From DASXZH01 sp036502005 (lineage in GTDB: Bacteria > Armatimonadota > Fimbriimonadia > Fimbriimonadales > Fimbriimonadaceae), in contig DASXZH010000081.1 of assembly GCA_036502005.1 (NCBI GenBank), forward strand, positions 33,426 to 97,425: a stretch of 64,000 bases of DNA, given 5' to 3'. Within the stretch, counting starts at the first letter, position 1, and each line of letters begins with the position of its first letter. The position numbers and the translations under genes are program-made. The notes beneath the pieces were generated by a model, which worked only from the letters and a program-made list of their open reading frames with translations, did not search any database and was not told where the DNA came from. Positions 52,896-61,357 of this stretch are shown piece after piece.

Positions 52896-53765
52896 TCAAC
52901 GATCTAAATTCAAGAATTCTCTAAGCCATTCCAGCGCTTCGTCCTCCATTTGATAGCCCCTTACAAAGCCGTTGCGATGCAACGGCAGTTCCCACTTTCG
53001 CGCGTGCTGGAATAGCTGCGAACCGTCAGGCGCGTGCTGTATCGCAATGCTGTTTGGCAGCGGCGAGGGGCGGTAGTGGATCACGTTGATAGGCTTGTTC
53101 AGGTAAGTCCAAGCAAGCCGGAAGGTGTCCTTATCGCCATAGGTGCACTTCTCGTAATAGAAGTCCGAGTTCTCGTTCATGTGGCGCGTGAGCCAAAGGG
53201 CTTCCCAACAGAGGCCCTTGTCGATCAGGATCTGGCCGCTTTCTAGTTCGGCGTCCTCAAGCGCCGGCAGGCCCAAAAAGGACCACGCGAAGGGTTTTAT
53301 CTCAAACTTGCTTCCTGGCTCGAAAACGAGATCTGGCCAAAAGATGCAGCCACTTCCTTTGTAAGCAGGGTCCTCAAAAAGGAAGCTAGGATCCTTAAGG
53401 GCAAAGTTATCCGCGTCTAGAAAGAGCACTTCCATAAAACGGGAATAGAGGATCGAGAATATCTTGGTTTTCCACCCGTTAAGCTTCCGAAAAGGATGCG
53501 ATTTCTCGATTGCAAGCGCGTCCACCAGTTCGGCTCCTTGCTCCTCAAACGCTCCACGGGCTTCATCGGGCATCTCTTCCGGTCCCAAGTGCCACATCTG
53601 GATGGGCAGGTCGCAACCGGTGTGCCGCACGCTGCGCACAGCAACGTACGCCGAAGCCAAATAGCGCCCACCGCCGGCGATCACGATTCCGCGCCCCAGG
53701 CAATCGGGCATTGGAGGGATGGAATCCAGCGCCGCCCGCAAATCGGCCAAACTGTAATCGGCCAT
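52896..53765 (-). CDS. DXD glycosyltransferase (Mnn2/PF11051-like), paralogue 1
   Basis: The 289-residue protein shows GRGIVIAGGGRYLASAYVAV at the nucleotide-sugar site, LPIQMWHLGPEEMP, the metal-binding VLFLDADNFALKDP (DAD at 117-119), IFWPD, AELESGQILIDK and GDKDTFRLAW. This layout matches the putative alpha-mannosyltransferase family PF11051, related to fungal Mnn2. The donor and acceptor sugars are not known. Its ATG shares a base with the stop of the YkgJ-OGT gene (TAATG), so both are made together. No signal peptide or membrane helix is present. Confidence 0.8.
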   Translation of the reverse strand: MADYSLADLRAALDSIPPMPDCLGRGIVIAGGGRYLASAYVAVRSVRHTGCDLPIQMWHLGPEEMPDEARGAFEEQGAELVDALAIEKSHPFRKLNGWKTKIFSILYSRFMEVLFLDADNFALKDPSFLFEDPAYKGSGCIFWPDLVFEPGSKFEIKPFAWSFLGLPALEDAELESGQILIDKGLCWEALWLTRHMNENSDFYYEKCTYGDKDTFRLAWTYLNKPINVIHYRPSPLPNSIAIQHAPDGSQLFQHARKWELPLHRNGFVRGYQMEDEALEWLREFLNLDR

Positions 53766-55876
53766 TAGGCAATTCCGTTCAAAAGGATCTCATCGAGCGC
53801 CCGGACGGGCGCCTTATCCTCGTATAAGGCTTCAACATTTAGGTTGACCATTGCGGCTTCTTGACGGTCCTTATCCAAAGCGAGGCTCACGTAATCCTGC
53901 TCATCTTTGGCGATTAGATCGCCGACGCCGGCGATATTGAGAAAGGCGAGCGCGTGCCGGCCACGCATAAACTCACTTACCATAGAGATGACGGGCCGCC
54001 CCATGGCCAAGGCATCGATGGTCGAGTTGCCCCCGTTCCAAGCGGGCGTATCCAAAATGGCGTCTGCCTGGCGGATCAGGCTCAAAAACTCAGGCAATGG
54101 GCGCCGCGGGAGCACAACCGCGTTGAAACCCGCTGCCTTAAGCCGCATCTCCAGTTTTTCGCGCTTGAATTCCTGCAAGGGCTCCAGAAAGGCTATAGGC
54201 TTGCCGCTTGCTTCGCTGATCTGCCTATAAAGGTGGTCGTCCTTCGGCAAGTTCTTGGAAGGCATTTGGCAGTTGAAATAGTAGCCGGAGCGCGGTAAAC
54301 CATAAGCCTCTGGTTGAACAACATGCTCTGCCGTCGTCACCCTTGGATAGCAAAGCCCGCTCCCAGGGAGTCTGAAAAGCTTTTCTGTGTAATGATCGTC
54401 GCCGTTTTCGGGCTCCATTAACACTGAACTTAAATAGCCATCGACCATCGGGCTGCCGCTTGTAACCGGGTGCCCCCAAGCCGTAAATTGCCTTCGCGCG
54501 AGCCGAAATGATGTCAACTGATGATCTAACCGGCCCATGCCAATATCGGTGAAGATCAGGGCATCCAAATCCAGGCTTCGGATGAAGCCGGCAACATGGG
54601 CAGAAGCTATCGGCAAGTTGAAGTAATGATCTGCCTTACGACGCCAAAAGTTTGAAATCTCGTCTTCGTCGGACCAAGTGTTGAATGCAAAAGTCTCAAT
54701 GTCCGGGCTTTGGTTTTCTAACCATCCCGTAGCCCATCTCGATCCGTTAAAGTTCTCCAAACGGCTAACATAGCCCAGCCGAAACCGGCCCGGCTTGCGG
54801 CGCTCCGGCAAGGGGCTTACCAAAGCAGGATAGGCCGGGCTAACAATGTCCCTGAACAACTTTGTCTTAAACCGCTCAAGCAATGAGCGAACATCTTTAC
54901 CTGTATAAGGCCAATAGAACGAATGCCCTATTCCCAACAGTTCATAGGCGTGAGCAGGATCGAATCTCGTTTCTTCAAACCTGGCCATCGCTGTTTCCAG
55001 GTGCGCCCAGGCCTCTTCAAGTTCGTCCTGAGAACCGTAAAGCGCGGGCAAGTTTAGCGCCGCTAATATCGATAAAGTGTCGTCCTTAAACTTGGGGGTT
55101 AAGATGTTAACAGTCTCCATATTCCCCCCACCCGCGGCATCCCATAAGTCGGTGAACCGAGGCTTTTCCAACCAATGGATAAACGTCTTTGAAGAGTGCA
55201 TCTTCTTGTCGTTCAAGGGAGAAGTCAACACGTGGCGTTCGACGGGAGCCGTGACGTTGCTCCGATCCGTTGCGGCAGGTCCCATTTTCAGCAAGCATCC
55301 AACAGCGCCGGGAAGTTCAAAGAGACCGGAAGGCGCGCCACCTTCATAGGTTCCTGAAATGACACCTTTGTCGATGGAAGCCCCAAGCCGAATTGGATCG
55401 GTGTAGAAGGGGGCTTCGGCTTCCCTTTGCATCCATTTCTCGCACTTCTTAGCATCGGGACTGAAAATCGACCGGCACGAGATCGGCCGCACATCGTAAA
55501 TGCTGCATTTATGTTCGACCAAGAACGGACAAGCCGACCGAAAGGAGACAACCCTTCGATTGAAATGTTCGACTTCGTCGGCTTCGTATTGAGCGATTCG
55601 CTCCATAAGAGCCTGTCCTTCTTCGGCGGAAAAGTTTGTGCTCACGTGCTCGGCAACGGCAATGACTTCCGGAAAGGTTGCCCCAACCAATCGGTGGCAG
55701 CAAAAATCGCAGCCCACTTTGCAATCAACAGGACCACTTAAAACCTGCGGAAGCCGATTATCGAACAGAGCTTGGATTTTAGCGGCGGTTCTTCCAAACC
55801 GGCCCGATTTGGCGGCGCTCTCACTAAGAGATCGGGCGACTTCTGGCAATGGATCGGGCGCGCTTGGTGGGTTCAT
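53765..55876 (-). CDS. Fusion of YkgJ-type cysteine cluster and O-GlcNAc-transferase-like domain
   Basis: From ATG 55876 the protein has 703 residues. The N-terminal 150 form a YkgJ-type (zinc/iron-chelating) domain with cysteines 52, 56, 59, 60, 116, 124, 134 and 145 (CKVGCDFCC, ACPFL, KCSIYDVRPISCR). The C-terminal half, about 360-700, matches the catalytic part of O-GlcNAc transferase/SPINDLY (GT41): WGHPVTSGSPMVDGYL, NCQMPSKNLPKDD with the lysine at 541 in the place of the catalytic Lys, and ILDTPAWNGGNSTIDALAMG. The TPR repeats usual in OGT are absent. It is co-translated with a DXD glycosyltransferase and divergent from another. Confidence 0.85.
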   Translation of the reverse strand: MNPPSAPDPLPEVARSLSESAAKSGRFGRTAAKIQALFDNRLPQVLSGPVDCKVGCDFCCHRLVGATFPEVIAVAEHVSTNFSAEEGQALMERIAQYEADEVEHFNRRVVSFRSACPFLVEHKCSIYDVRPISCRSIFSPDAKKCEKWMQREAEAPFYTDPIRLGASIDKGVISGTYEGGAPSGLFELPGAVGCLLKMGPAATDRSNVTAPVERHVLTSPLNDKKMHSSKTFIHWLEKPRFTDLWDAAGGGNMETVNILTPKFKDDTLSILAALNLPALYGSQDELEEAWAHLETAMARFEETRFDPAHAYELLGIGHSFYWPYTGKDVRSLLERFKTKLFRDIVSPAYPALVSPLPERRKPGRFRLGYVSRLENFNGSRWATGWLENQSPDIETFAFNTWSDEDEISNFWRRKADHYFNLPIASAHVAGFIRSLDLDALIFTDIGMGRLDHQLTSFRLARRQFTAWGHPVTSGSPMVDGYLSSVLMEPENGDDHYTEKLFRLPGSGLCYPRVTTAEHVVQPEAYGLPRSGYYFNCQMPSKNLPKDDHLYRQISEASGKPIAFLEPLQEFKREKLEMRLKAAGFNAVVLPRRPLPEFLSLIRQADAILDTPAWNGGNSTIDALAMGRPVISMVSEFMRGRHALAFLNIAGVGDLIAKDEQDYVSLALDKDRQEAAMVNLNVEALYEDKAPVRALDEILLNGIA

Positions 55877-55910
55877 GGACAAGCCAAAACTACCTGAAAG
55901 GAGGGGGCTG

Positions 55911-56798
55911 ATGTTGAATAATAGCCAGGTGATGCCGGAGTATTCACGCGAAACCTTGGATGACTTCATTCGGAAATTCCCTGAAACGCCATTCTTCTCG
56001 GGGCGCGGAGTAGTTATTTCGGCGGGCGGGCCATACGTTCACTTGGCGTATCTTGCTGTTCGCAGCCTGAGACTGCAAGGCTGCGGACTGCCTATTCAGA
56101 TATGGCATCTGGGACCAGATGAGTTTCCGGCCTCGTTGCGGGAGCCCTTTCGCTCTTATAAAGTCGAATTTGTGAACTCGTTCGACTATTTGGATCGCTT
56201 CCCCATGAATCTTGGTGGATGGCAAAACAAGATTTTCAGCATCGTGCGCAGCCCATTCAATGAAGTCTTTTCATTCGACGCCGATAACTTTGCGCTTGCA
56301 AATCCGGAAGGGCTATTTGATTCCGATCTCTATAAGGCTGAGGGGCATCTATTCTGGCCAGACTTCGAAAATGGGGACCCGGTTTCGCGAATCAAACCTT
56401 ATGCGTGGGAGTTCTTGGGGCTACCCGCCTTGGAGAATGCCGAGCTAGAAAGTGGGCAACTGCTTATCGATAAGAGCCGTAACTGGAGACCTTTGCAAGT
56501 GGCCCTCCACATGAACGCCAATTCGGACTTCTATTACAAGAAGTGCACTTGGGGTGATAAGGACACTTACCGTTTGGCCTACAGCTATTTAGGAGATCCA
56601 CTTGCAGTGGTGCCGTTTCGGCCCAAGTTCATCAGCAAGGAATTCGAGATTTGGAACCAGTATTCGCCAAATGGGAAGTCGATGTTTCAACACGGCCGGA
56701 AATGGCGAGTTCCCTTGAACCTGAATCGATTCATAAGGGGTTACGAAATGGAAGATGAGGCGTTTGAGTGGCTCGAGGAATTTTTGAGTTTGAGTTGA
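55911..56798 (+). CDS. DXD glycosyltransferase (Mnn2/PF11051-like), paralogue 2
   Basis: The ATG at 55911 has a strong AAAGGAGG at 55897-55904. The 295-residue protein has GRGVVISAGGPYVHLAYLAV, LPIQIWHLGPDEFP, VFSFDADNFALANP (DAD at 123-125), LFWPD, AELESGQLLIDK, GDKDTYRLAY and the C-terminal MFQHGRKWRVP and MEDEAFEWLEEFL. It is a clear paralogue of the genes at 52.9 and 56.8 kb. The open frame extends far upstream, but that part overlaps the divergent gene. It has 34 bp between its start and that of the YkgJ-OGT gene. Confidence 0.82.
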   Translation: MLNNSQVMPEYSRETLDDFIRKFPETPFFSGRGVVISAGGPYVHLAYLAVRSLRLQGCGLPIQIWHLGPDEFPASLREPFRSYKVEFVNSFDYLDRFPMNLGGWQNKIFSIVRSPFNEVFSFDADNFALANPEGLFDSDLYKAEGHLFWPDFENGDPVSRIKPYAWEFLGLPALENAELESGQLLIDKSRNWRPLQVALHMNANSDFYYKKCTWGDKDTYRLAYSYLGDPLAVVPFRPKFISKEFEIWNQYSPNGKSMFQHGRKWRVPLNLNRFIRGYEMEDEAFEWLEEFLSLS

Positions 56799-56805
56799 AT
56801 TAGCC

Positions 56806-57723
56806 CTACAAAGATTTCTCCAGTTCGCCAAGCCACTCCAAACACTCGTCTTCCAAAAACGAGCCGCGTAGGTGCCCATTCTTAAATGCGGGCAGTCTCC
56901 ACTTGCGGCCATGCTGAAAAAGCACGGATCCATCCGGCGCGTGTTGAAGCTTGACTTCTAACGCGTGGCTGAGTTCAGTTGGCCGAACATCCACCACGTA
57001 AGGCGAGAGTCCTAACGCCGTCCAGGCAAGTCGAAAAGTGTCCTTGTCACCATAGGTGAGTTCGCGGTAATAAAAGTCAGCATTCTCGTTCATGTGAATG
57101 ACAACTTGCATAGGAAGCCAACATTGCCGCTTGTTAATAAGAAGCTGGCCACTTTCCAACTCGGCGCCAACTTGGGATTCAACGCCCAGGAATGCCCAGG
57201 CGGCCGGTTTGATGCACCATCCTTCATCCACGCCGAAAAGGTCGGGCCAAAAGATGCATCCTTTCTGTCGATATTCATTTAACGAAAATAGGAATTTAGG
57301 ATCGCTTACGGACAGGTTATCTGCATCTAGATATAAAACCTCCTCGAAAGGACTGTTTGCGAGGGCGAATATTTTGTTTTGCCAGCCTCTGGGGTTTCTA
57401 GTTTTCAGGTTCTCCAAAATTACGGGAGCCCATGCTTCGAAAGGCTTTGAAATTGGTTGAGGCTGAAATTTGAGCGTATCGACGGTTTCGACGTTGAGTT
57501 GCGCAAGAACCGAACTCATTATTTCGGGCATCTCTTCTTCGCCCATATGCCAGACCTGAATCGGCAACTCGGAGTTCACACGACGAAGGCTGCGGATGCA
57601 CAGATAGGCTTGTACAAGATAAGGCCCGCCGGCAGAAATGACAACTCCACGGCCCTCAAAGCCACCCGGGTAAGGAGTTGCATCTTTGATCGCCTCGCGT
57701 ATGTTATCGATTGAAGAGGGCAT
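56806..57723 (-). CDS. DXD glycosyltransferase (Mnn2/PF11051-like), paralogue 3
   Basis: From the ATG at 57723 the protein has 305 residues: GRGVVISAGGPYLVQAYLCI, LPIQVWHMGEEEMPE, LYLDADNLSVSDP (DAD at 133-135), IFWPDLFG, AELESGQLLINK and GDKDTFRLAW. The middle has an extra loop compared with the paralogues. It is convergent with paralogue 2 (seven bases between stops). A TTG start at 57762 is a less likely alternative. Confidence 0.82.
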   Translation of the reverse strand: MPSSIDNIREAIKDATPYPGGFEGRGVVISAGGPYLVQAYLCIRSLRRVNSELPIQVWHMGEEEMPEIMSSVLAQLNVETVDTLKFQPQPISKPFEAWAPVILENLKTRNPRGWQNKIFALANSPFEEVLYLDADNLSVSDPKFLFSLNEYRQKGCIFWPDLFGVDEGWCIKPAAWAFLGVESQVGAELESGQLLINKRQCWLPMQVVIHMNENADFYYRELTYGDKDTFRLAWTALGLSPYVVDVRPTELSHALEVKLQHAPDGSVLFQHGRKWRLPAFKNGHLRGSFLEDECLEWLGELEKSL

Positions 57724-57762
57724 TGGAGGGAAGGGGGGTAGAAAGCGAAATTTTATTGTCAA

Positions 57763-58156
57763 AGGGCGATTTTGAGTGACAACACTGAAAATGAATTTTG
57801 AATCGGTTGTGTCGCTTTATGGGCGACAAATCAGGTTAAAGTTTAGCGATTTGGAATTTTTTTTTTGAGGGGGGATCAGCTTCGGTGTAGTGGACGTTTT
57901 TTTTTGTTAAGACGGTCAATGAGCCTGACCACTTTTCAAGTTTCACAGAAGGCACGACGGAAAGGGGTTTTTTAAAGGTTCCAAATAAAGAAAATGGTTC
58001 GCTTGTACCTATTCGTATCTCGTCCCTTCAGGACTCCGGAAAGATTGTCATAAAGTGACCAGGGCTCCGCTCGTCCCGCTGGGCGGGACTTCGCTCCACC
58101 CTTCGCTAAAAAATCTAGCCCCCCTTGGGGCATCCAGAATCTCGTAAAGAAGGGTA
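57763..58156. other. Long AT-rich gene-free stretch
   Basis: No convincing gene lies here. The segment holds two long T runs (near 57860 and 57898), an AT-rich first half, and a perfect hairpin GTCCCG-CTGGG-CGGGAC near 58073. It should include the promoter of the minus-strand glycosyltransferase gene, but I could not fix it. The base composition differs from the coding neighbours. Confidence 0.6.
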
Positions 58157-58253
58157 CCGCCATCCGCCATCCGCCATCCGCCATCCGCCATCCGCCATCC
58201 GCCATCCGCCATCCGCCATCCGCCATCCGCCATCCGCCATCCGCCATCCGCCA
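58157..58253. repeat. 7-bp tandem repeat (CCGCCAT)n, about 14 copies
   Basis: A perfect run of the heptamer CCGCCAT fills 97 bases. Because seven is not a multiple of three, every frame reads as a long repeat peptide; such frames are artefacts. Arrays of this kind change copy number by slippage. Right after it lies a perfect 9-base inverted pair CAAAATTCC (58252-58260) and GGAATTTTG (58273-58281). Confidence 0.92.
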
Positions 58254-58309
58254 AAATTCCCAATAAGTTTCAGGAATTTTGCAACCTATCGACTTTTTTT
58301 GGCTTATTG

Positions 58310-58338
58310 TTGACAAGGGGGTGTCCAACTGGTACAAT
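58310..58338 (+). promoter_or_regulatory. Near-consensus sigma-70 promoter of speD
   Basis: TTGACA at 58310-58315 and TACAAT at 58333-58338 are separated by exactly 17 bases. This is the best promoter in the window. It drives a leader of about 255 bases in front of speD. Confidence 0.8.
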
Positions 58339-58344
58339 CCCTGC

Positions 58345-58601
58345 TTGCGTCACGGGCAACCGTGAAGCGGCTTAGGCGTCTTTGAACGCCTTAGGAGAGA
58401 TCCTCTTGTTGTAGTGTTATGGAACAACTTTGGGACGGGTGCGGCCTTCTCCGCTCAGGGTTAAGGTTCACATCTCGAAGCGGAGACGCCAGAGACGCAC
58501 GTTCTCCTTACCAAAATTCCATCTCTCTTCAAGCAAATTCGTTCGGGTTTCTCGCGACAGACTCACCTGTTCTGCGCACGGTTCATAGGAGGTCCTTTTG
58601 A
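58345..58601 (+). promoter_or_regulatory. Structured leader of speD
   Basis: The untranslated region contains at least three helices: CACGG-GCAA-CCGTG (58351-58364) with a GNRA tetraloop, AGGCGT/ACGCCT (58374-58391) and TCTCCGCT/AGCGGAG A (58448-58486). A 60-codon frame (58419-58601) ends with TGA directly against the speD start codon, though no Shine-Dalgarno sequence stands before it. A regulatory RNA that senses a polyamine or S-adenosylmethionine is possible. No known SAM riboswitch core was recognised. Confidence 0.5.
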
Positions 58602-59192
58602 TTGGCAAATTACTGGATATGGTCTAGCTTAGCGGCACTCTCTGCCGTGGTTTCCCATCCCACTTCTTGGATTAAAAAAATCCGCGGAGTGCTTGTGCCT
58701 AAGGCCAAGGATACATTTTCATCGCTTGTTACTTCGGAAGGTGGCTGGACGCTCATCCGATGCGACGACCTGGACGCTTTTAACGAATGGTTAGGGGTGG
58801 ATGAGGGTCTTCCCTTCCATTCGGATGAGGAGCCTTCTCTCGGTTCGCACCTATTGGTCGAGCTCTATGGCTGCAATATGCAGTCGCTTGAGTCGGAGGA
58901 ATCGGTTGGAACGGCCATGCGTGAAGCAGCCAGCCGAAGCGAGGCGACGGTAGTCGCACACTGTTTCCATGAGTTCAAACCATGGGGAGTTTCCGGTGCG
59001 GTAATCATCCAAGAATCGCACTACACGATTCACACCTGGCCGGAGCATGGTTACGCGGCAATCGATCTGTTCTATTGCGGCGGCACTGTAAAGGTTCACA
59101 AAGCGGTAGAGGTGCTTCAGCAGCAGTTTAATCCGAAACGCATCAAGTTCCTCGTCGTGCGTCGAGGGCTGCATTTTGAAGTAAATCGGTGA
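58602..59192 (+). CDS. speD: S-adenosylmethionine decarboxylase proenzyme
   Basis: SpeD makes decarboxylated S-adenosylmethionine for spermidine synthesis and matures by self-cleavage to form a pyruvoyl group. The 196-residue protein has SLGSHLLVELYGC (near residue 79), the processing site IIQESHYTIHTWPEHGYAA with cleavage expected between Glu138 and Ser139, and LFYCGG. An N-terminal extension of about 80 residues, longer than usual bacterial SpeD, has a hydrophobic start. The TTG start has AGGAGGT at 58587-58593. No spermidine synthase gene is adjacent. Confidence 0.9.
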   Translation: MANYWIWSSLAALSAVVSHPTSWIKKIRGVLVPKAKDTFSSLVTSEGGWTLIRCDDLDAFNEWLGVDEGLPFHSDEEPSLGSHLLVELYGCNMQSLESEESVGTAMREAASRSEATVVAHCFHEFKPWGVSGAVIIQESHYTIHTWPEHGYAAIDLFYCGGTVKVHKAVEVLQQQFNPKRIKFLVVRRGLHFEVNR

Positions 59193-59266
59193 AATGTCTT
59201 GTGTATTGTGTGTTATGCCTTGAGGGAAATCGCAAGACCTCTTCTCGACCCTATGCGCTTCTCGAA

Positions 59267-59345
59267 GTCATCCCGAACTCCGTGTGAGGGATCTCTGCGG
59301 CTAGGGCTTTGCCCCCGGGATTCCTCACACGGAGTTCGGAATGAC
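59267..59345. repeat. Dispersed repeat, family B, copy 3 (complete)
   Basis: The best copy of the family: 23-base arms gtcatcccgaactccgtgtg(agg) at 59267-59289 and (cct)cacacggagttcggaatgac at 59323-59345 match at 22 positions when inverted. The loop holds ggctagggctttgcccccgg. It lies between speD and the convergent pilin gene. Confidence 0.85.
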
Positions 59346-59449
59346 AAAGGCCGCCAGGTTGGTTGGGGGCGCTGCCGCCCGCCTCTAAATCGAACATAAC
59401 ATCAAATAAGTTTTGCGGTTGACTCACAAAGACACAAGACATGCTCGGA

Positions 59450-59791
59450 TCAGTTAGGAATCACGTGCGTTCCGCCGATGCTGCAAGTTGGATTTGCGGA
59501 GATCGCGCCAATCGCGTAGGTGCCCGCCGCCGGACACGTCGGCATAACCTTTATGTAAGCGGGCGCTAGGTTCGCGGATGTGGGGGTCGCACTATCGGTT
59601 AAACGTGCATCCATCGCATACTGCTCTTTCGCGGCGGAGATCTCTTCAAGGTTCGAAACGCAAGCTTGAGCCCTGCTATTGTCTCGCGCGGTCATAAAGT
59701 TAGGGACTGCGATTGCCAACAGGATGCCGATGATCAAAACTACTATCATTATTTCGACAAGCGTAAATGCTCGTCTTTTCCTAATTTTCAT
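59450..59791 (-). CDS. Type IV pilin-like protein
   Basis: From the ATG at 59791 (AGGAG nine bases ahead) it has 113 residues. The class III leader is MKIRKRRA, followed by FTLVEIMIVVLIIGILLAIA with the conserved Glu at position +5. Ala instead of Gly stands before the cleavage site. The rest has the helical spine and a small C-terminal domain with cysteines in PTCPAAG and NPTCSIGG. It would be a major or minor pilin or a type II secretion pseudopilin. No assembly genes are near. Confidence 0.87.
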   Translation of the reverse strand: MKIRKRRAFTLVEIMIVVLIIGILLAIAVPNFMTARDNSRAQACVSNLEEISAAKEQYAMDARLTDSATPTSANLAPAYIKVMPTCPAAGTYAIGAISANPTCSIGGTHVIPN

Positions 59792-59927
59792 CGCATTGCT
59801 CCTGTTTGTCCCCTGCGCCAAAAGTTGAACTCTTACTTCGAAGTCAAGTAATACTTTTCTTGTTCCACGATTTACCAAAGGGCCAACCCGGAAGAATTGC
59901 CTGGAAATACTGGCCGCCGATCTGAAC

Positions 59928-61133
59928 TTGAGGGGGTATTCTCAGCGGCCTGTGAGTACAAGAACCGGCCTAGATTTGCTCGTCCACCAACATTTCGCAA
60001 CCCTGAAAGGGAAAGCGGTCGGGATAGTGTGCAATCAAGCAACTGTCGACTCTTCATTAAAACATTTTCTTGAGCATGTGTCTTCCCCACAATACAAAGA
60101 AAACCTCAATATAAAGGCGGTCTTCGGCCCTCAGCACGGACTGTTCGGGCATACGCAAGACAATATGATCGAGTGGGAAGGGGGCACAAACTCACGGTTT
60201 CCTTTTCCAATCTTTTCGCTGTACGGAAAGCACCGAGAACCAACGGAGACTATGCTGAAGGGCATTGATTTGCTCGTTGTCGACCTGCCAGATATCGGGG
60301 CCAGATACTACACCTTTATATGGACTATGGCGCTATGCCTCAAAGCTTGCGAGCGGTTAGGAATTCCGGTTGAGATTCTGGACCGGCCGAACCCAATTTC
60401 CGGCGAGCAAGTTGAGGGGCCGGTGCTTGATCCAGAATTTGCGAGCTTTGTGGGCCTCTATCCTTTGCCACTTCGGCATGGCATGACGCTTGGCGAAATT
60501 GGCCTATACCTACAGGCTCATTTCTTCCCAAAGGTTAAGCTGAGTGTAGCGCGAGCCGAAGGCTGGAGCCGTTCCCAATACTTGGACGAAACCGGAGTTC
60601 CATGGACCATGCCTTCACCGAACATGCCCACGCTAGATACGGCCATTCTGTATCCGGGGGGCTGTTTGCTTGAGGGAACCACGTTGAGTGAAGGGCGCGG
60701 CACGACCCGCCCCTTTGAAACGGTTGGGGCACCTTATATCGATGGCTGGAAACTTTGCGACGGCCTCAATGCCCTTTCGCTGCTTGGAGTGTATTTTCGG
60801 CCCATTCAGTTTCAGCCAACCTTCCAAAAACATGCGGGCGAGATTTGCGAAGGCGCCTTTGTACATGTCCTCAATAGAGAAATCTTTAAGCCTGTGTTAA
60901 CTTATGCAGCCCTCATTCGCGAAATTTATCGGAGTTATCCCCAGCTTTTCCACTGGCAGTCTCCTCCTTACGAATACGAAGAGATCAAACTGCCTATCGA
61001 TATTCTGGCTGGCAATGAGTGGCTCCGAAAAAGCATTGTTGAATACGAGAATTTGGATTCCATCGCAGAAAGGGCCTATGAAGAGGCTTCTCGTTTCGAT
61101 GTAATTCGAAGAAATTTCCTTCTCTACATCTGA
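59928..61133 (+). CDS. DUF1343 protein, NamZ-like exo-N-acetylmuramidase
   Basis: The 401-residue protein matches DUF1343: TGLDLLVHQHFATLKGKAVG, VFGPQHGLFG, VVDLPDIGARYYTFIWTM, ILDRPNPISGEQVEGP and SEGRGTTRPFETVGAP. The characterised member NamZ of Bacillus removes N-acetylmuramic acid from peptidoglycan fragments. No clear signal peptide is seen, so it may act on recycled fragments in the cytoplasm. The start (TTG 59928 or GTG 59952) is uncertain. A single-gene unit. Confidence 0.87.
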   Translation: MRGYSQRPVSTRTGLDLLVHQHFATLKGKAVGIVCNQATVDSSLKHFLEHVSSPQYKENLNIKAVFGPQHGLFGHTQDNMIEWEGGTNSRFPFPIFSLYGKHREPTETMLKGIDLLVVDLPDIGARYYTFIWTMALCLKACERLGIPVEILDRPNPISGEQVEGPVLDPEFASFVGLYPLPLRHGMTLGEIGLYLQAHFFPKVKLSVARAEGWSRSQYLDETGVPWTMPSPNMPTLDTAILYPGGCLLEGTTLSEGRGTTRPFETVGAPYIDGWKLCDGLNALSLLGVYFRPIQFQPTFQKHAGEICEGAFVHVLNREIFKPVLTYAALIREIYRSYPQLFHWQSPPYEYEEIKLPIDILAGNEWLRKSIVEYENLDSIAERAYEEASRFDVIRRNFLLYI

Positions 61134-61199
61134 GAAAACGAGTGGCTTAAAAGGCCAGTTTTCCACATTCCCCAATCACAAATGCGGTTGTTAAAGCAA

Positions 61200-61228
61200 T
61201 TGACAAAAACCCGTATGTTTGATAAGAT
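61200..61228 (+). promoter_or_regulatory. Sigma-70-like promoter of the DUF1559 prepilin gene
   Basis: TTGACA at 61200-61205 and TAAGAT at 61223-61228 with a 17-base spacer lie 130 bases before the prepilin start. The -35 box is perfect; the -10 box matches at four of six positions. The gap 61134-61357 has no gene. Confidence 0.6.
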
Positions 61229-61357
61229 GTAATCACCAGCGCGATTTGCTACTATTCAATAGCCGCAAAATTTTCGGCGCTGTCACCCCCAATTAGGTCA
61301 GGAAGATCACGCGAGGCATGGAGCTTAGCAAGTTATGGGTGTCGGGAGGAATCTAAG

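Noticed and set aside
55638..55910. Longer start for glycosyltransferase paralogue 2
   Set aside because: It overlaps the divergent YkgJ-OGT gene and lacks a ribosome-binding site; ATG 55911 has AAAGGAGG.
58157..58253. CRISPR array
   Set aside because: Unit is seven bases with no spacers; no cas genes.
57972..58337. Open frames encoding WRMADGG-type repeats on the minus strand
   Set aside because: They arise from reading the 7-bp tandem array; every frame of such an array is open. No start signal or flanking coding pattern.
58345..58420. SAM-I riboswitch in the speD leader
   Set aside because: A GGCAACC string is present, but the other conserved parts of the S-box core are not found around it.
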